A stretch of 64,000 bases of DNA from Nansenia antarctica (GCA_963989245.1 OZ022340.1:47267948-47331947); one strand, 5' to 3'; shown: positions 32,306-42,559, numbered from the stretch's first letter. Notes: generated by a model from the sequence alone, not told the origin. Numbers and translations are program-made.

Positions 32306-34700
32306 ACTTGACTGTTAAATGCCGACCCACATACCTCCCGAGGGAGTTTAACGCGGTGCTAATAACATGTGTGTATATAGCGCCTAGCGCAGACAGCAGC
32401 GTAGCATTGGCGCGACTATATGAAGTCATCAGTGGCCAACAAAACACTGATCCACAGGCTATTCACATCATAGCGGGGGACTTCAATCATGTCGACCTGA
32501 AGGCAGTACTACCCAAGTTCTATCAGTATGTGAAATGTGCAACGAGAGGAGAAAAAACACTGGATAAGGTATACACCAACATCAAACGTGCTTACAAGGC
32601 TAGTCCGCTAGCTCATCTAGGCATGTCTGACCATGTGTCAATCCTCCTGATTCCTGCATACACTACAATGGGGAAAAGTTCTCCCATCACCACTAAGACT
32701 GTCAGAACCTGGCCAGAAGGGTCCGCTCCACTGCAGATCTGCCTAAATGACACCCTATGGCAGGAATATGAGCATGAGGACCTGGAACAGTACACGTCGT
32801 CGGTTCTGAACCACATAGTGAACTGCTCCAACTCAGTCACCGTGGACAAACGGGTCCGGGTCTACCCCAACACGAAGCCATGGATGACTGGGAAGGTCCA
32901 AAAACTGATCAACGAGAGGGACAACGCCTTCTTCGCAGGGAAGAGCACACCGCTGTACAGCTCCACCAGGGCCAACCTAAAGCGCGGCAAAGCGGCCAAG
33001 GCAGAGCACAGAGAGAAGATTGAGGAATGCCTCCTGAGCAACGACTCCAGGCGGATGTGGCAGGGGGTTCAGCAGATGACAAACTTCAGAGCCAACAGGC
33101 TCACAGCCGCAGAGGACGACCCCCTGCTGGCGGGAAAGCTGAACACCTTCTACGCCCGGTTCGACGAGGGGCGAACGGAGGTAACCGCAACACAAACACC
33201 ACTCTCTCCAGCTCTCAGCAGCCTCACCCTCACAGAGCATGAAGTAAGACGCGTACTGAAGGCGGTGGACCCCAGGAAAGCCTCGGGGCCGGATGGCGTC
33301 CTGGGACGGGTGCTGAGAGACTACGCCGACCAGCTGGCCGGGGTTTTCACCAACATCTTTAACCAGTCCCTGTCCCAGGCCACCGTCCCACCCTGCCTGA
33401 AAACCTCAACTATCATCCCAGTCTCGAAGAAAAGCACGGTGAGCTGCCTCAACGACTACCGCCCGGTGGCACTCACACCAATCATCATGAAGTGCTTCGA
33501 GAAACTAGTCCGGGCCCACATACTCACACGCCTCCCGCCCAACCTGGATCCATACCAGTTCGCCTACAGAGCCCACAGGTCCACAGAGGACGCCATCGCG
33601 ACGACTCTCCACGCCACTCTATCCCACCTGGAGAGGGGAAACAGCTACGCGAGACTGCTCTTCGTGGACTTCAGCTCCGCCTTCAACACCATCCTTCCAG
33701 ACAGGCTAGTGACCAAACTACTAGACCTGGGTCTATCACACTCTATATGTGCGTGGATCAAGGACTTCCTGACCGACCGCCCCCAGAGGGTGCGGGTGGG
33801 CCCCCACACCTCCACAGCCCTCAGCCTCAGCACTGGGTCCCCCCAGGGCTGCGTGCTAAGCCCCATCCTCTACAACCTCTACACCCACGACTTCACCCCC
33901 GTCCACCCCAGCAACTACATCGTAAAGTTTGCAGACGACACCACCGTGGTGGGATGTATCTCGGGGGGGGACGAGGCGGCGTACAGGGATGAGGTAGAGC
34001 AACTGAGCAAGCTGTGCAAGGTTAACAACCTGCTGCTAAACAAGTCAAAGACCCAGGAATTCATCGTAGACTTCAGGAGGAAAAAGTCCGAGATCCAGCC
34101 CCTGCTCATCGACGGAGAGAGCGTGGAGAGAGTCTCAACCCTCCGATTCCTGGGACATCACATGCGGGATGACCTGACCTGGAAGGACAACACAAAAGGC
34201 ACCATCAAGAGGGCACAACAGCGGCTATACACCCTGAGATGCCTCAGGAAAGAACACAACAAGCAGGAGATACTGGTGGCCTTCTACCGCGGCGCAGTGG
34301 AGAGCATCCTCACCTACGGCATCTGCAACTGGTTCTACAGCTGCACAACAGCGGAGAGAAATGCGCTACAGAGAGTCGTGAGAACAGCACAGAAGATCAC
34401 CGGCGCCCCCCTCCCCTCTCTGGAAGAGCTGTACAACACACGCTGTCTCAGGAAGGCCTCCAAGATCTCCAGGGACCCGACCCACCCTGGGCACGTACAC
34501 TTTATCAGGCTGCCCTCGAAAAGGAGGTACAGGACCCCGGCCGCTAAGACAAACAGACTGAAGAACTGCTTCTACCACAGGGCCGTCCAGGCCCTGAACA
34601 CAGCAAAGACCTAAGTTCTGGGCCCTGGACAGTCTGGACGGATTGTATGGCAGCTGCTGGACTGAAAAAATCAGGTGTAGTGCTGAGGCACAAACATGTA
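32306..34700 (+). mobile_element. LINE copy 1 (5'-truncated, Jockey/CR1-L2 group)
   Basis: It starts inside the endonuclease domain at TTGACTGTTAAATGCCGACC and runs to AAACATGTAC. There copy 2 begins, by tandem duplication of the segment from 32633 on. The ORF reaches close to the 3' end, with only a short 3' UTR before the junction. Confidence 0.85.
32308..34614 (+). CDS. LINE ORF2: endonuclease (partial) and reverse transcriptase
   Basis: Open over 768 codons. The endonuclease part contains IIAGDFNHVDLK and GMSDHVSILL (APE-type GDFN and SDH motifs) but lacks its N-terminus. The RT part contains VDPRKASGPDGV, LNDYRPVALTPIIMKCFEKL, LLFVDFSSAFNTI, STGSPQGCVLSPILYNL and KFADDTTVVG (catalytic box FADD). 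It ends SILTYGICNWF ... ALNTAKT and TAA. The absence of stops over this length means a recent insertion. No real start codon: the frame is open from the truncation. Confidence 0.88.
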   Translation: MTVKCRPTYLPREFNAVLITCVYIAPSADSSVALARLYEVISGQQNTDPQAIHIIAGDFNHVDLKAVLPKFYQYVKCATRGEKTLDKVYTNIKRAYKASPLAHLGMSDHVSILLIPAYTTMGKSSPITTKTVRTWPEGSAPLQICLNDTLWQEYEHEDLEQYTSSVLNHIVNCSNSVTVDKRVRVYPNTKPWMTGKVQKLINERDNAFFAGKSTPLYSSTRANLKRGKAAKAEHREKIEECLLSNDSRRMWQGVQQMTNFRANRLTAAEDDPLLAGKLNTFYARFDEGRTEVTATQTPLSPALSSLTLTEHEVRRVLKAVDPRKASGPDGVLGRVLRDYADQLAGVFTNIFNQSLSQATVPPCLKTSTIIPVSKKSTVSCLNDYRPVALTPIIMKCFEKLVRAHILTRLPPNLDPYQFAYRAHRSTEDAIATTLHATLSHLERGNSYARLLFVDFSSAFNTILPDRLVTKLLDLGLSHSICAWIKDFLTDRPQRVRVGPHTSTALSLSTGSPQGCVLSPILYNLYTHDFTPVHPSNYIVKFADDTTVVGCISGGDEAAYRDEVEQLSKLCKVNNLLLNKSKTQEFIVDFRRKKSEIQPLLIDGESVERVSTLRFLGHHMRDDLTWKDNTKGTIKRAQQRLYTLRCLRKEHNKQEILVAFYRGAVESILTYGICNWFYSCTTAERNALQRVVRTAQKITGAPLPSLEELYNTRCLRKASKISRDPTHPGHVHFIRLPSKRRYRTPAAKTNRLKNCFYHRAVQALNTAKT

Positions 34701-37030
34701 CCATGTGTCAATCCTCCTGATTCCTGCATACACTACAATGGGGAAAAGTGCTCCCATCACCACTAAGACTGTCAGAACCTGGCCACTGGCCAGAAGGGTC
34801 CGCTCCACTGCAGATCTGCCTAAATGACACCCTATGGCAGGAATATGAGCATGAGGACCTGGAACAGTACACGTCGTCGGTTCTGAACCACATAGTGAAC
34901 TGCACCAACTCAGTCACCGTGGACAAACGGGTCCGGGTCTACCCCAACACGAAGCCATGGATGACTGGGAAGGTCCAAAAACTGATCAACGAGAGGGACA
35001 ACGCCTTCTTCGCAGGGAAGAGCACACCGCTGTACAGCTCCACCAGGGCCAACCTAAAGCGCGGCATCAAAGCGGCCAAGGCAGAGCACAGAGAGAAGAT
35101 TGAGGAATGCCTCCTGAGCAACGACTCCAGGCGGATGTGGCAGGGGGTTCAGCAGATGACAAACTTCAGAGCCAACAGGCTCACAGCCGCAGAGGACGAC
35201 CCCCTGCTGGCGGGAAAGCTGAACACCTTCTACGCCCGGTTCGACGAGGGGCGAACGGAGGTAACCGCAACACAAACACCACTCTCTCCAGCTCTCAGCA
35301 GCCTCACCCTCACAGAGCATGAGGTGAGACGCGTACTGAAGGCGGTGGACCCCAGGAAAGCCTCGGGGCCGGATGGCGTCCTGGGACGGGTGCTGAGAGA
35401 CTGCGCCGACCAGCTGGCCGGGGTTTTCACCAACATCTTTAACCAGTCCCTGTCCCAGGCCACCGTCCCACCCTGCCTGAAAACCTCAACTATCATCCCA
35501 GTCCCGAAGAAAAGCACGGTGAGCTGCCTAAACGACTACCGCCCGGTGGCACTCACACCAATCATCATGAAGTGCTTCGAGAAACTAGTCCGGGCCCACA
35601 TACTCACACGCCTCCCGCCCAACCTGGATCCATACCAGTTCGCCTACAGAGCCCACAGGTCCACAGAGGACGCCATAGCGACGACTCTCCACGCAACTCT
35701 ATCCCACCTGGAGAGGGGAAACAGCTACGCGAGACTGCTCTTCGTGGACTTCAGCTCCGCCTTCAACACCATCCTTCCAGACAGGCTAGTGACCAAACTA
35801 CTAGACCTGGGTCTATCACACTCTATATGTGCGTGGATCAAGGACTTCCTGACCGACCGCCCCCAGAGGGTGCGGGTGGGCCCCCACACCGCCACAGCCC
35901 TCAGCCTCAGCACTGGGTCCCCCCAGGGCTGCGTGCTAAGCCCCATCCTCTACAACCTCTACACCCACGACTTCACCCCCGTCCACCCCAGCAACTACAT
36001 CGTAAAGTTTGCAGACGACACCACCGTGGTGGGATGTATCTCGGGGGGGGACGAGGCGGCGTACAGGGATGAGGTAGAGCAACTGAGCAAGCTGTGCAAG
36101 GTTAACAACCTGCTGCTAAACAAGTCAAAGACCCAGGAATTCATCGTAGACTTCAGGAGGAAAAAGTCCGAGATCCAGCCCCTGCTCATCGACGGAGAGA
36201 GCGTGGAGAGAGTCTCAACCCTCCGATTCCTGGGACATCACATGCGGGATGACCTGGCCTGGAAGGACAACACAAAAGGCACCATCAAGAGGGCACAACA
36301 GCGGCTCTACACCCTGAGATGCCTCAGGAAAGAACACAACAAGCAGGAGATACTGGTGGCCTTCTACCGCGGCGCAGTGGAGAGCATCCTCACCTACGGC
36401 ATCTGCAACTGGTTCTACAGCTGCACAACAGCGGAGAGAAACGCGCTACAGAGAGTCGTGAGAACAGCACAGAAGATCACCGGCGCCCCCCTCCCCTCTC
36501 TGGAAGAGCTGTACAACACACGCTGTCTCAGGAAGGCCTCCAAGATCTCCAGGGACCCGACCCACCCTGGGCACGTACACTTTATCAGGCTGCCCTCGAA
36601 AAGGAGGTACAGGACCCAGGCCGCTAAGACAAACAGACTGAAAAACTGCTTCTACCACAGGGCCGTCAAGGCCCTGAACACAGCAAAGGCCTAAGTTCTG
36701 GGCCCAGGACAGTCTGGACGGATTGTATGGCAGCTAGTGCTGAGGCACAAACATGTACATTTCAAGCCTGCAAACTGTGACACTTTAAATAACGTGAAAA
36801 AATACTTTTGTGCAATATGACAACCCTAGTTGACTATCTGTGCAGTATAGTACAGTGGATTGTGTACATAGCCTTTATTTATGTAAACCAGCTCCTTACC
36901 TTCTTGTGATTTTATTCTTTTTCTAAAAGTGTTTTTTTTCCCCTTTCCTAACACCAGGGGAGCCACCCCTCCTAAATTTCGTTGTTTGGTACCTGTACTG
37001 TAGCAATGACAATAAAGTCCATTCATTCAT
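34701..37030 (+). mobile_element. LINE copy 2 (tandem duplicate with full 3' end)
   Basis: It begins CCATGTGTCAATCCTCCTGA, identical to 32633 in copy 1, directly after GAGGCACAAACATGTA of copy 1. It continues through the 3' UTR to CAATGACAATAAAGTCCATT and CATTCAT, the natural LINE end. Differences from copy 1 include a 7-bp insertion (near CCACTGGCC, 34784), ATC inserted at 35066, and a shorter sequence near 36735. Confidence 0.88.
34748..36694 (+). CDS. LINE reverse transcriptase, second copy
   Basis: Open over about 640 codons from just after the 7-bp insertion, with the same RT motifs as copy 1 (FADDTTVVG, SPQGCVLSP). Only a handful of amino-acid differences are seen, for example DCADQ for DYADQ and TATALSL for TSTALSL. 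The endonuclease is almost absent. Confidence 0.87.
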   Translation: MLPSPLRLSEPGHWPEGSAPLQICLNDTLWQEYEHEDLEQYTSSVLNHIVNCTNSVTVDKRVRVYPNTKPWMTGKVQKLINERDNAFFAGKSTPLYSSTRANLKRGIKAAKAEHREKIEECLLSNDSRRMWQGVQQMTNFRANRLTAAEDDPLLAGKLNTFYARFDEGRTEVTATQTPLSPALSSLTLTEHEVRRVLKAVDPRKASGPDGVLGRVLRDCADQLAGVFTNIFNQSLSQATVPPCLKTSTIIPVPKKSTVSCLNDYRPVALTPIIMKCFEKLVRAHILTRLPPNLDPYQFAYRAHRSTEDAIATTLHATLSHLERGNSYARLLFVDFSSAFNTILPDRLVTKLLDLGLSHSICAWIKDFLTDRPQRVRVGPHTATALSLSTGSPQGCVLSPILYNLYTHDFTPVHPSNYIVKFADDTTVVGCISGGDEAAYRDEVEQLSKLCKVNNLLLNKSKTQEFIVDFRRKKSEIQPLLIDGESVERVSTLRFLGHHMRDDLAWKDNTKGTIKRAQQRLYTLRCLRKEHNKQEILVAFYRGAVESILTYGICNWFYSCTTAERNALQRVVRTAQKITGAPLPSLEELYNTRCLRKASKISRDPTHPGHVHFIRLPSKRRYRTQAAKTNRLKNCFYHRAVKALNTAKA

Positions 37031-37525
37031 AAACACACATATCAGTCTTATGCACTGTGTCTCATTCAGCACTGAAGCCTGAATTTGAGCACAGTGTGTG
37101 CCCCCTTGCTACCTCTGCTGATATAAAAGCGAATTGCAGGCTTGGAGAAAAAGATGGCAGCCACAAATACACAGACACACACAGAAATACTGCTAAAACG
37201 CTTTATACTAACTCGATTTTGAAAATGTAAAAATGCTGGGTGGTAGAACGCACATATCTAGGAAAAGTCATGAAAGGAGGGTCCTGAAATGTGATCGAGT
37301 GCAAAGGTAGAATTGTTTTTGTACTCACTGGTGCTGTTTAACACCTCACGGCTGTTCTAGTGTTAACTAGGTAGCAGTGGGGATTACTCTGAAGCCACTG
37401 CACTGCAGTAATTTGGCTTGACTAGTGAGTTTGTGTTGTGATTCTCAACAATGTTGAAATGAACGTGTTACATATGGTAGAATATGGAATGTTAAAGAAA
37501 GAAATCCCCAAAACAGGAAGAGAAA
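37031..37525. other. Intron-like sequence with 145-bp repeat copy
   Basis: 37182-37330 is a diverged copy of the 145-bp repeat found between tpo exons (GGGTGGTAGAACGCACATAT). Nothing else recognised. Confidence 0.6.
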
Positions 37526-37645
37526 GACAACTGTGATTGGTTAGGGGGATCATAAGACAACTGTGATTGGTTAGGGGGATCATAAGACAACTGTGATTGG
37601 TTAGGGGGATCATAAGACAACTGTGATTGGTTAGGGGGATCATAT
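37526..37645 (+). repeat. 30-bp tandem repeat, 4 copies
   Basis: Four copies of GACAACTGTGATTGG plus TTAGGGGGATCATAA, starting 20 bp from the donor of the minus-strand tpo exon (37666-37872). Read through, it would encode repeated SYDPPNQSQL, but the splice donor lies before it. Confidence 0.9.
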
Positions 37646-37665
37646 GATGAGGGGTGAGGAGTTAC

Positions 37666-37872
37666 CTCAATAGGGAAGCAGGGGTTTATGTTTTCACATG
37701 TGCTCAAGCAGTCCAGTCCTCCCAAGAAAGCAGCTTTGCTTGTGCTCTGAGGAGTGAAGGATATGTCATGGTCTATGTACTGGCCCCAGTCCACCAGCAT
37801 CTGAGAATAGGCACAGTCTTCCACAGTTCCTTTCCTGGTGCTCTGCATCATGTTCTTGCTGACTTCCCGTAC
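37666..37872 (-). CDS. tpo: Thyroid peroxidase distal-His exon, inverted
   Basis: 207 nt, phase 0-0, on the minus strand. The acceptor is AACTGTATTAAG and the donor ATTGAG/GTAACT. Translation reads VREVSKN, then VDWGQYIDHDISFTPQSTSK, then CENINPCFPIE. IDHD holds the distal His (codon 37770-37768) and the preceding Asp that bonds haem; the TPQSTSK region is the Ca-binding loop. In the protein this exon comes immediately before the plus-strand exon at 680, and the phases agree (0/0). So one tpo gene is represented here in two orientations. Confidence 0.93.
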
Positions 37873-37966
37873 CTTAATACAGTTAATACATTAAATCAGT
37901 ACCTATTAATACAGTTAATACATTAATACAGTACCTATTATTGGATATATTATTATTTGGATGACA

Positions 37967-38203
37967 GGGCTGATTGCGGACAGGAGTCAGTAATCAGCCT
38001 CGTTATCCAACTGGTCTATTTAACCTTGGTGTGTTTGTTCCCCCTGGCAGTGAACGAGGCAGAGACAAGCTGCCAGATGGAGAGAGACACTGTGTGTCAG
38101 TGAGCGAGTCCCGAAAGGGCGTATTAGTATTTGTTTGTTACACGTCAGTGACGTGCTGAGCTGTACAGCGAAATTAGGGGTCTAATTAATTTTTAGATGA
38201 CTA
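37967..38203. repeat. 237-bp repeat copy 1
   Basis: It runs from GACAGGGCTGATTGCGGACA to TAATTTTTAGATGACTAA. A second copy at 38652-38892 differs at a few bases (AGGAGTC/AGGTGTC, GAGAGAG/GAGAAAG). No TIR, ORF or class recognised. Confidence 0.8.
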
Positions 38204-38330
38204 ATAGGCACAGTCTTCCACAGTTCCTTTCCTGGTGCTCTGCATCATGTTCTTGCTGACTTCCCGTACCTTAATACAGTTAATACATTAAATCAGTACC
38301 TATTAATACAGTACCTATTAATACAGTGAG
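38203..38330 (-). pseudogene. Duplicated 5' part of the tpo distal-His exon
   Basis: It repeats 37806-37930 at an offset of 397 bp: the acceptor side, TTGCTGACTTCCCGTACC, and about 67 nt of exon (to CACAGTCTTCCACAG) are intact. The rest of the exon, including the distal His, is missing. If its acceptor were used, splicing would be unproductive. Confidence 0.85.
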
Positions 38331-39018
38331 AACAAGGAGCATCGACTCAGAATTGGAGATATGTTGCTCTCCCCATTTTCACAGAGGACATAACACTGAA
38401 GTAAAATGTCATAAACTGTAGTTTCATTTGCTGTCATTTCCAGGGAAATCATAGGACCAGACAAGTACTCTTATGATAGATCTCTAGATCACCAGCCTTT
38501 TTGAAAAATTGTCTTGTTGACTGTAAGCTGTGAATGTGTCTTCATAATCATGACCCATTGTATAATTAATGAATGGTCTCGTCTTAACAAAATCAGTTGA
38601 TGCACATGTGGGGAGCATGGCACGTTCTGGCCTGCAGGTGGAGGGTGGATGACAGGGCTGATTGCGGACAGGTGTCAGTAATCAGCCTCGTTATCCAACT
38701 GGTCTATTTAACCTTGGTGTGTTTGTTCCCCCTGGCAGTGAACGAGGCAGAGACAAGCTGCCAGATGGAGAAAGACACTGTGTGTCAGTGAGCGAGTCCC
38801 GAAAGGGCGTATTATTATTTGTTTGTTACACGTCAGTGACGTGCTGAGCTGTACAGCGAAATTAGGGGTCTAATTAATTTTTAGATGACTAAGAAATCTA
38901 AGTTTCTTTGTAGGACAATCTACTCTGTATACTGCAAGTATATCTAGATTTCGGGCGGAGAAGCGGCGAACAAGCAACGCCAGCGTGCTCTCTCGACCGG
39001 CTGAACTTTAGAGATTAC
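38331..39018. other. tpo intron with second copy of 237-bp repeat
   Basis: 38652-38892 is the second copy of the 237-bp repeat. The rest shows no gene. Confidence 0.6.
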
Positions 39019-39148
39019 CAGAGGAAGTTGGAACCCGTTATAGAGCTGCCCGCGGTTCCAGCCCCTGGGCTGCCTTTCTCCATCCTCATACTCTGCTGGA
39101 AGCCATCTGGCCAAGGCGCTGTTGGCTGCTCCCCAGAGAGGGTTCTGT
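39019..39148 (-). CDS. tpo: Thyroid peroxidase exon preceding the distal-His exon, inverted
   Basis: 130 nt on the minus strand. The acceptor is ATGTTTTTCAG and the donor CCTCTG/GTAATC. Translation reads RQNPLWGAANSALARWLP, EYEDG, QPRGWN, LYNGFQLPL, matching vertebrate TPO/MPO. It ends in phase 0 and continues into VREVSKN of 37666-37872. Order and strand of the two exons agree with a gene read right to left. The next exon upstream was not found between here and 64 kb. Confidence 0.92.
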
Positions 39149-39571
39149 CTGAAAAACATGTCTTAGTATTTACAAGATATCCCATAACACAACACAGGTG
39201 TGTACTGTATGCCATCTTTAATCTCTAATTGGTTTGCCAACCAACACAGTTTTTTTGCAAGCTTGATCCAGTTATGGTGCTTTAAAGTAACCCTGCTGAT
39301 TGGGTGAAAGTTAACATTGTAGTGGTGTGCCAGAGACCCATGCCTCCAGGGGATTGTGTCCACATACTGTTGTCCATATAGTGACATATATAGCATAGTA
39401 TATATATATATCATTCAGCTTTGCCGACTCCATGTGACAGCAGCTGGTGGAACCGGGAACAAGTCATCAGCCGATCAAATGTTCAGACTTATATTCTGGA
39501 AAGTGTAAATACATTCCAGCGTTGTTGAGAATCAATGACACACTCGCTAGATAACCAACACAGCTTGTTTT

Positions 39572-40458
39572 GAATGAATGAATGAATGGTCTTTATTGTC
39601 ATTAATACAGTACAGGTACCATACAACGAAATGTAGGAGGGGGGGCTCCCCTGGTGCTTGGAAAAAAGACTAAAAACAAGCGAGCCAAGGGTAAAACAAG
39701 AGAAAAGAGCTGATTGACATAAATAAGGCTATATACACTATCTACTATACTATACAATAAAACACTGCTGTATGCTATGATATAAATATCCTAACTTTTT
39801 CCTATATCTGAACCTTATGTACACATGGGTTGTCATATTGCACATAATATTTGTTGCACATTCATTAAAGTGTGGCAGTTAGCAGGTTTAGAATGTTCAC
39901 AGTTGTATTACAATATTGCACTTATGTTTACAATCTAGTAGCTGCCATCAAATTGTCTAGATTGTCCAGAGCCTAGAACCTAGGTCTTTGCTGTGTTCAT
40001 GGCCTGAATGGCCCTAGGGTAGAAGCTGAGCTTCAGTCTGTTTGTCCGTGCAAACATGGTCCTGAACCGCCTGCCTGAGCGCAGCCGAACAAAGTGTTCG
40101 TTCCCAGGGTGGGATGGGTCCCTGGAGATCTTGGAGGCCTTCCTGAGGCAGCGTGTGTTGTACAGCTCTTCCAGAGAGGGGAGGGGGGCGCCGATGATCT
40201 TCTGGGCCGATCTCACGACTCTCTGTAGCGTTTTCCTCTCTGCGGCTGTGCAGCTGAAGAACCACACGCAAATGCAGTAGGTGAGGATGCTCTCCACTGT
40301 GCTGCGGTAGAAGGTCACAAGCAGCTCCTGTCTGAGGTGGTAGTTCCTGAGGACTCTCGAAGTAGAGCCGCTGTTGTGCCTTCTTGGAGCCCCCCCTCCT
40401 AAATGTCGTTGTATGGTACCTGTACTGTATTAATGACAATAAAGACCATTCATTCATT
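39572..40458 (-). mobile_element. LINE tail flanked by inverted 3' ends, copy A
   Basis: The minus strand carries the last ~110 codons of the LINE family at 32.3-37 kb (SILTYCICVWFFSCTAAER, LEELYNTRCLRKASKISRDP) and its complete 3' UTR, ending at 39572 with GAATGAATGAATGGTCTTTA. At 40385-40458 the same 3' end recurs on the plus strand (CCTGTACTGTATTAATGACA ... CCATTCATTCATTT). So both ends are LINE 3' termini pointing outward, giving about 75-bp inverted ends. Copy B is 51689-52583. Confidence 0.82.
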
Positions 40459-41095
40459 TCTTGTACATATTACTTTATATTTGATACATGTTTAAATATG
40501 GGAAGAACTTTATAGACACACGTACACTTTCTGTTATATTTGTGTTTCTTTATTTTTGGGGTTGAAAACCATTGCTCTCTGATTTTGTTGGGGGGGGGGG
40601 AGAAATATAGAAAATAACAAATGTACAGAACAAGACTAACAAACAGCTTCTTCCCCCAGATGATCAGACTCTTGGAACAAGCCCACTGTAGACAGTTGAC
40701 TCACTAACGGCACCGCTGCCTTGTCTTACCTGCATTAATGGCAAGGAAAGTTTTTTTGTATAGCGCATTTCATACAACAGGGGCAATTCAAAGTGCTTTG
40801 CATATTGCAAGAAATACTGAAAAAGGATATTATTTGTATAGCACATTTCATACAACAGGGGCAATTCAAAAAAATGCTTTACATGTCTTAACAAATAATG
40901 TCACAAATAAACTTGAAACTGTAATCTGTCCATCAGTCAGAGTTTAAATATTCAAGCAGTGCAGCTCCATCCTGTTGATGTTCCTGGAACACACGAACAG
41001 GTGGCTGAACACACGAACAGGTGGCTGAACACACGAACAGGTGGCTGCACGTTCTTTAACAAATCATATCACAAATAAAATACTGCATCTGTCCA

Positions 41096-41763
41096 TCAGT
41101 CTGAGTTGAAATATTCAAGCAGTGCAGCTCTCACACCAGCTCCTTCCTGTTGACGTTCCTGGAACATACGAACAGGTGGCTGCACATTCTCCATCACTGG
41201 AGGGTCTGGCATGTAGCGGTCCCCATGCTCCTCACAAATGTTGTGCAGTACACAACAGGCCATCACCATTTTTTTGGTGAGGTCCAATTGACAGTCATTC
41301 CTCTTTAGGAGACACCTCCATCTACCTTTCAGCCTTCCAAAGGATGTCTCCACAACTGCCCTAGCACTGTTTAGCCTGCCATTATAAATGTGTTGCTCCT
41401 GGGTCAGTCGGCCTGTATCAGAAAAAGGCTTCATCAGCCATGGTTGCAGAGGGTAGGCAGGGTCTCCAATTAGGTAGTGTCCTATGTCACGTCCTGAGAT
41501 GTTTGCGGTGTGCTGATTAAAAAGTCACAATTTCCCACAAATGAGACTGCCTCAGAACCCGTGAATCATGGACACTCCCAGGAAAACCAACACAACATCC
41601 CAGAACAGACCCTTGCCATCAACAACACCCTGAAGTATGATTGAATGCCATCCCTTTCTGTTATAATAGTCACGTGGGAACGCTTCAGGTGCTATTATGG
41701 GGATGTGGCTGCCATCTATCGCTCCAACGCATTGAGGTGCCCTCCACCTGTTGCCGAAAAATG
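41096..41763 (-). pseudogene. Harbinger transposase C-terminal half, copy A
   Basis: PIF/Harbinger DDE nuclease fragment: RAVVETSFGRLKGRW (catalytic Glu), ACCVLHNICEEHGD, ending ALLEYFNSD and stop. Compared with copy B it lacks a short stretch including ATTGTCCATC near 41520 and so is out of frame there. It is truncated by the L2 tail at 41764-42119. Confidence 0.85.
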
Positions 41764-42119
41764 TAATAATAATAATAATACATTTATTTTATAAGGCGCC
41801 TTTCATGGCACTCAAGGTCGCCGTACAACAACAAATTTAAAAAAACAGTTACAAAATTCTAAATACAAAATACATAGAAATATACAGTATAAAACATAGC
41901 TAGCAGCAGAGCAGCACAGGAACAGTAAATCAATAGGGATACGCCTGCGTAAACAGGTGGGTTTTGAATGAGGAAATTGAAACAATGTTTCTGATGTCGG
42001 GGGGGAGGGAGTTCCAGAGGCGAGGGGCGGAGCGGCTGAAGGCTCTAAACCCCATGGTGGACAGACGGGCTGGGGGGACGGTCAGGTTGATGGAGGAGGC
42101 AGACCTGAGGGACCGGGTG
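41764..42119 (-). mobile_element. L2-type LINE 3' end in Harbinger copy A
   Basis: (AAT)n and GGCGCCTTTCATGGCACTCA at the left. The minus-strand reading contains RSLRSASSINLTVPPARL, PRLWNSLPPDIRN and ends HLFTQAYPY. It is the same family as 2903-3955. Confidence 0.85.
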
Positions 42120-42559
42120 GGTCTCAATCATAGCCTACTGCATGTCAACCAGTATTTCAAGTGCAGGACTGAGACTTAAAACGCTGTTCATTCATTCCAA
42201 GACAATCATGCTTGACCAATGCCAAATCAATCCCTTGCGCGAGGCTTTGCGTACTGCCATTGAAGTAGCTGGATAGACAACATCGCATGACAGTTAACCG
42301 CCTGGTCATTCACAAAGCGCATCTGAGTAACGTTCTTGTTCACGGTCTGGGAAAGGCGCAGTAGGAACCCACAAACCCAATGTTACCTTTATGTACAGCT
42401 TAGACGCTGCCATGATGGTCGTTGTGTCCTTTCTCCAATCTCTGCTAGAACATCAGCAAGACACTGCTCCGCATGGGGATCGAAAGGTGCGTTTCTCGGA
42501 ACCTCAGACTTCAAAAACTGGCGCCCCACTTCCTCCTTTTAACCCCCGCCCTCCTGTCA
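42120..42559. other. No recognised gene
   Basis: Unique sequence at the edge of block A. Open frames here continue into the minisatellite and have no family resemblance. Confidence 0.4.

Larger units (their letters stand above)
39391..42119. repeat. Segmental duplicate block A (~2.7 kb)
   Basis: It runs from AGCATAGTATATATA to GACCGGGTGG and is repeated as block B at 51507-54278. Contents in order: unique lead (CATTCAGCTTTGCCGACTCC), inverted-repeat LINE tail, short repeat tails (CATTTCATACAACAGGGGCA twice), Harbinger transposase C-terminal half, L2 tail. Block A is cut off inside the L2 tail, so the transposase N-terminus exists only in B. Confidence 0.92.

Noticed and set aside
33492..33992. 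166-residue Pro/His-rich ORF within the LINE (also 35572-36072)
   Set aside because: Out-of-frame shadow of the RT coding sequence, present in both LINE copies only because the DNA is duplicated.
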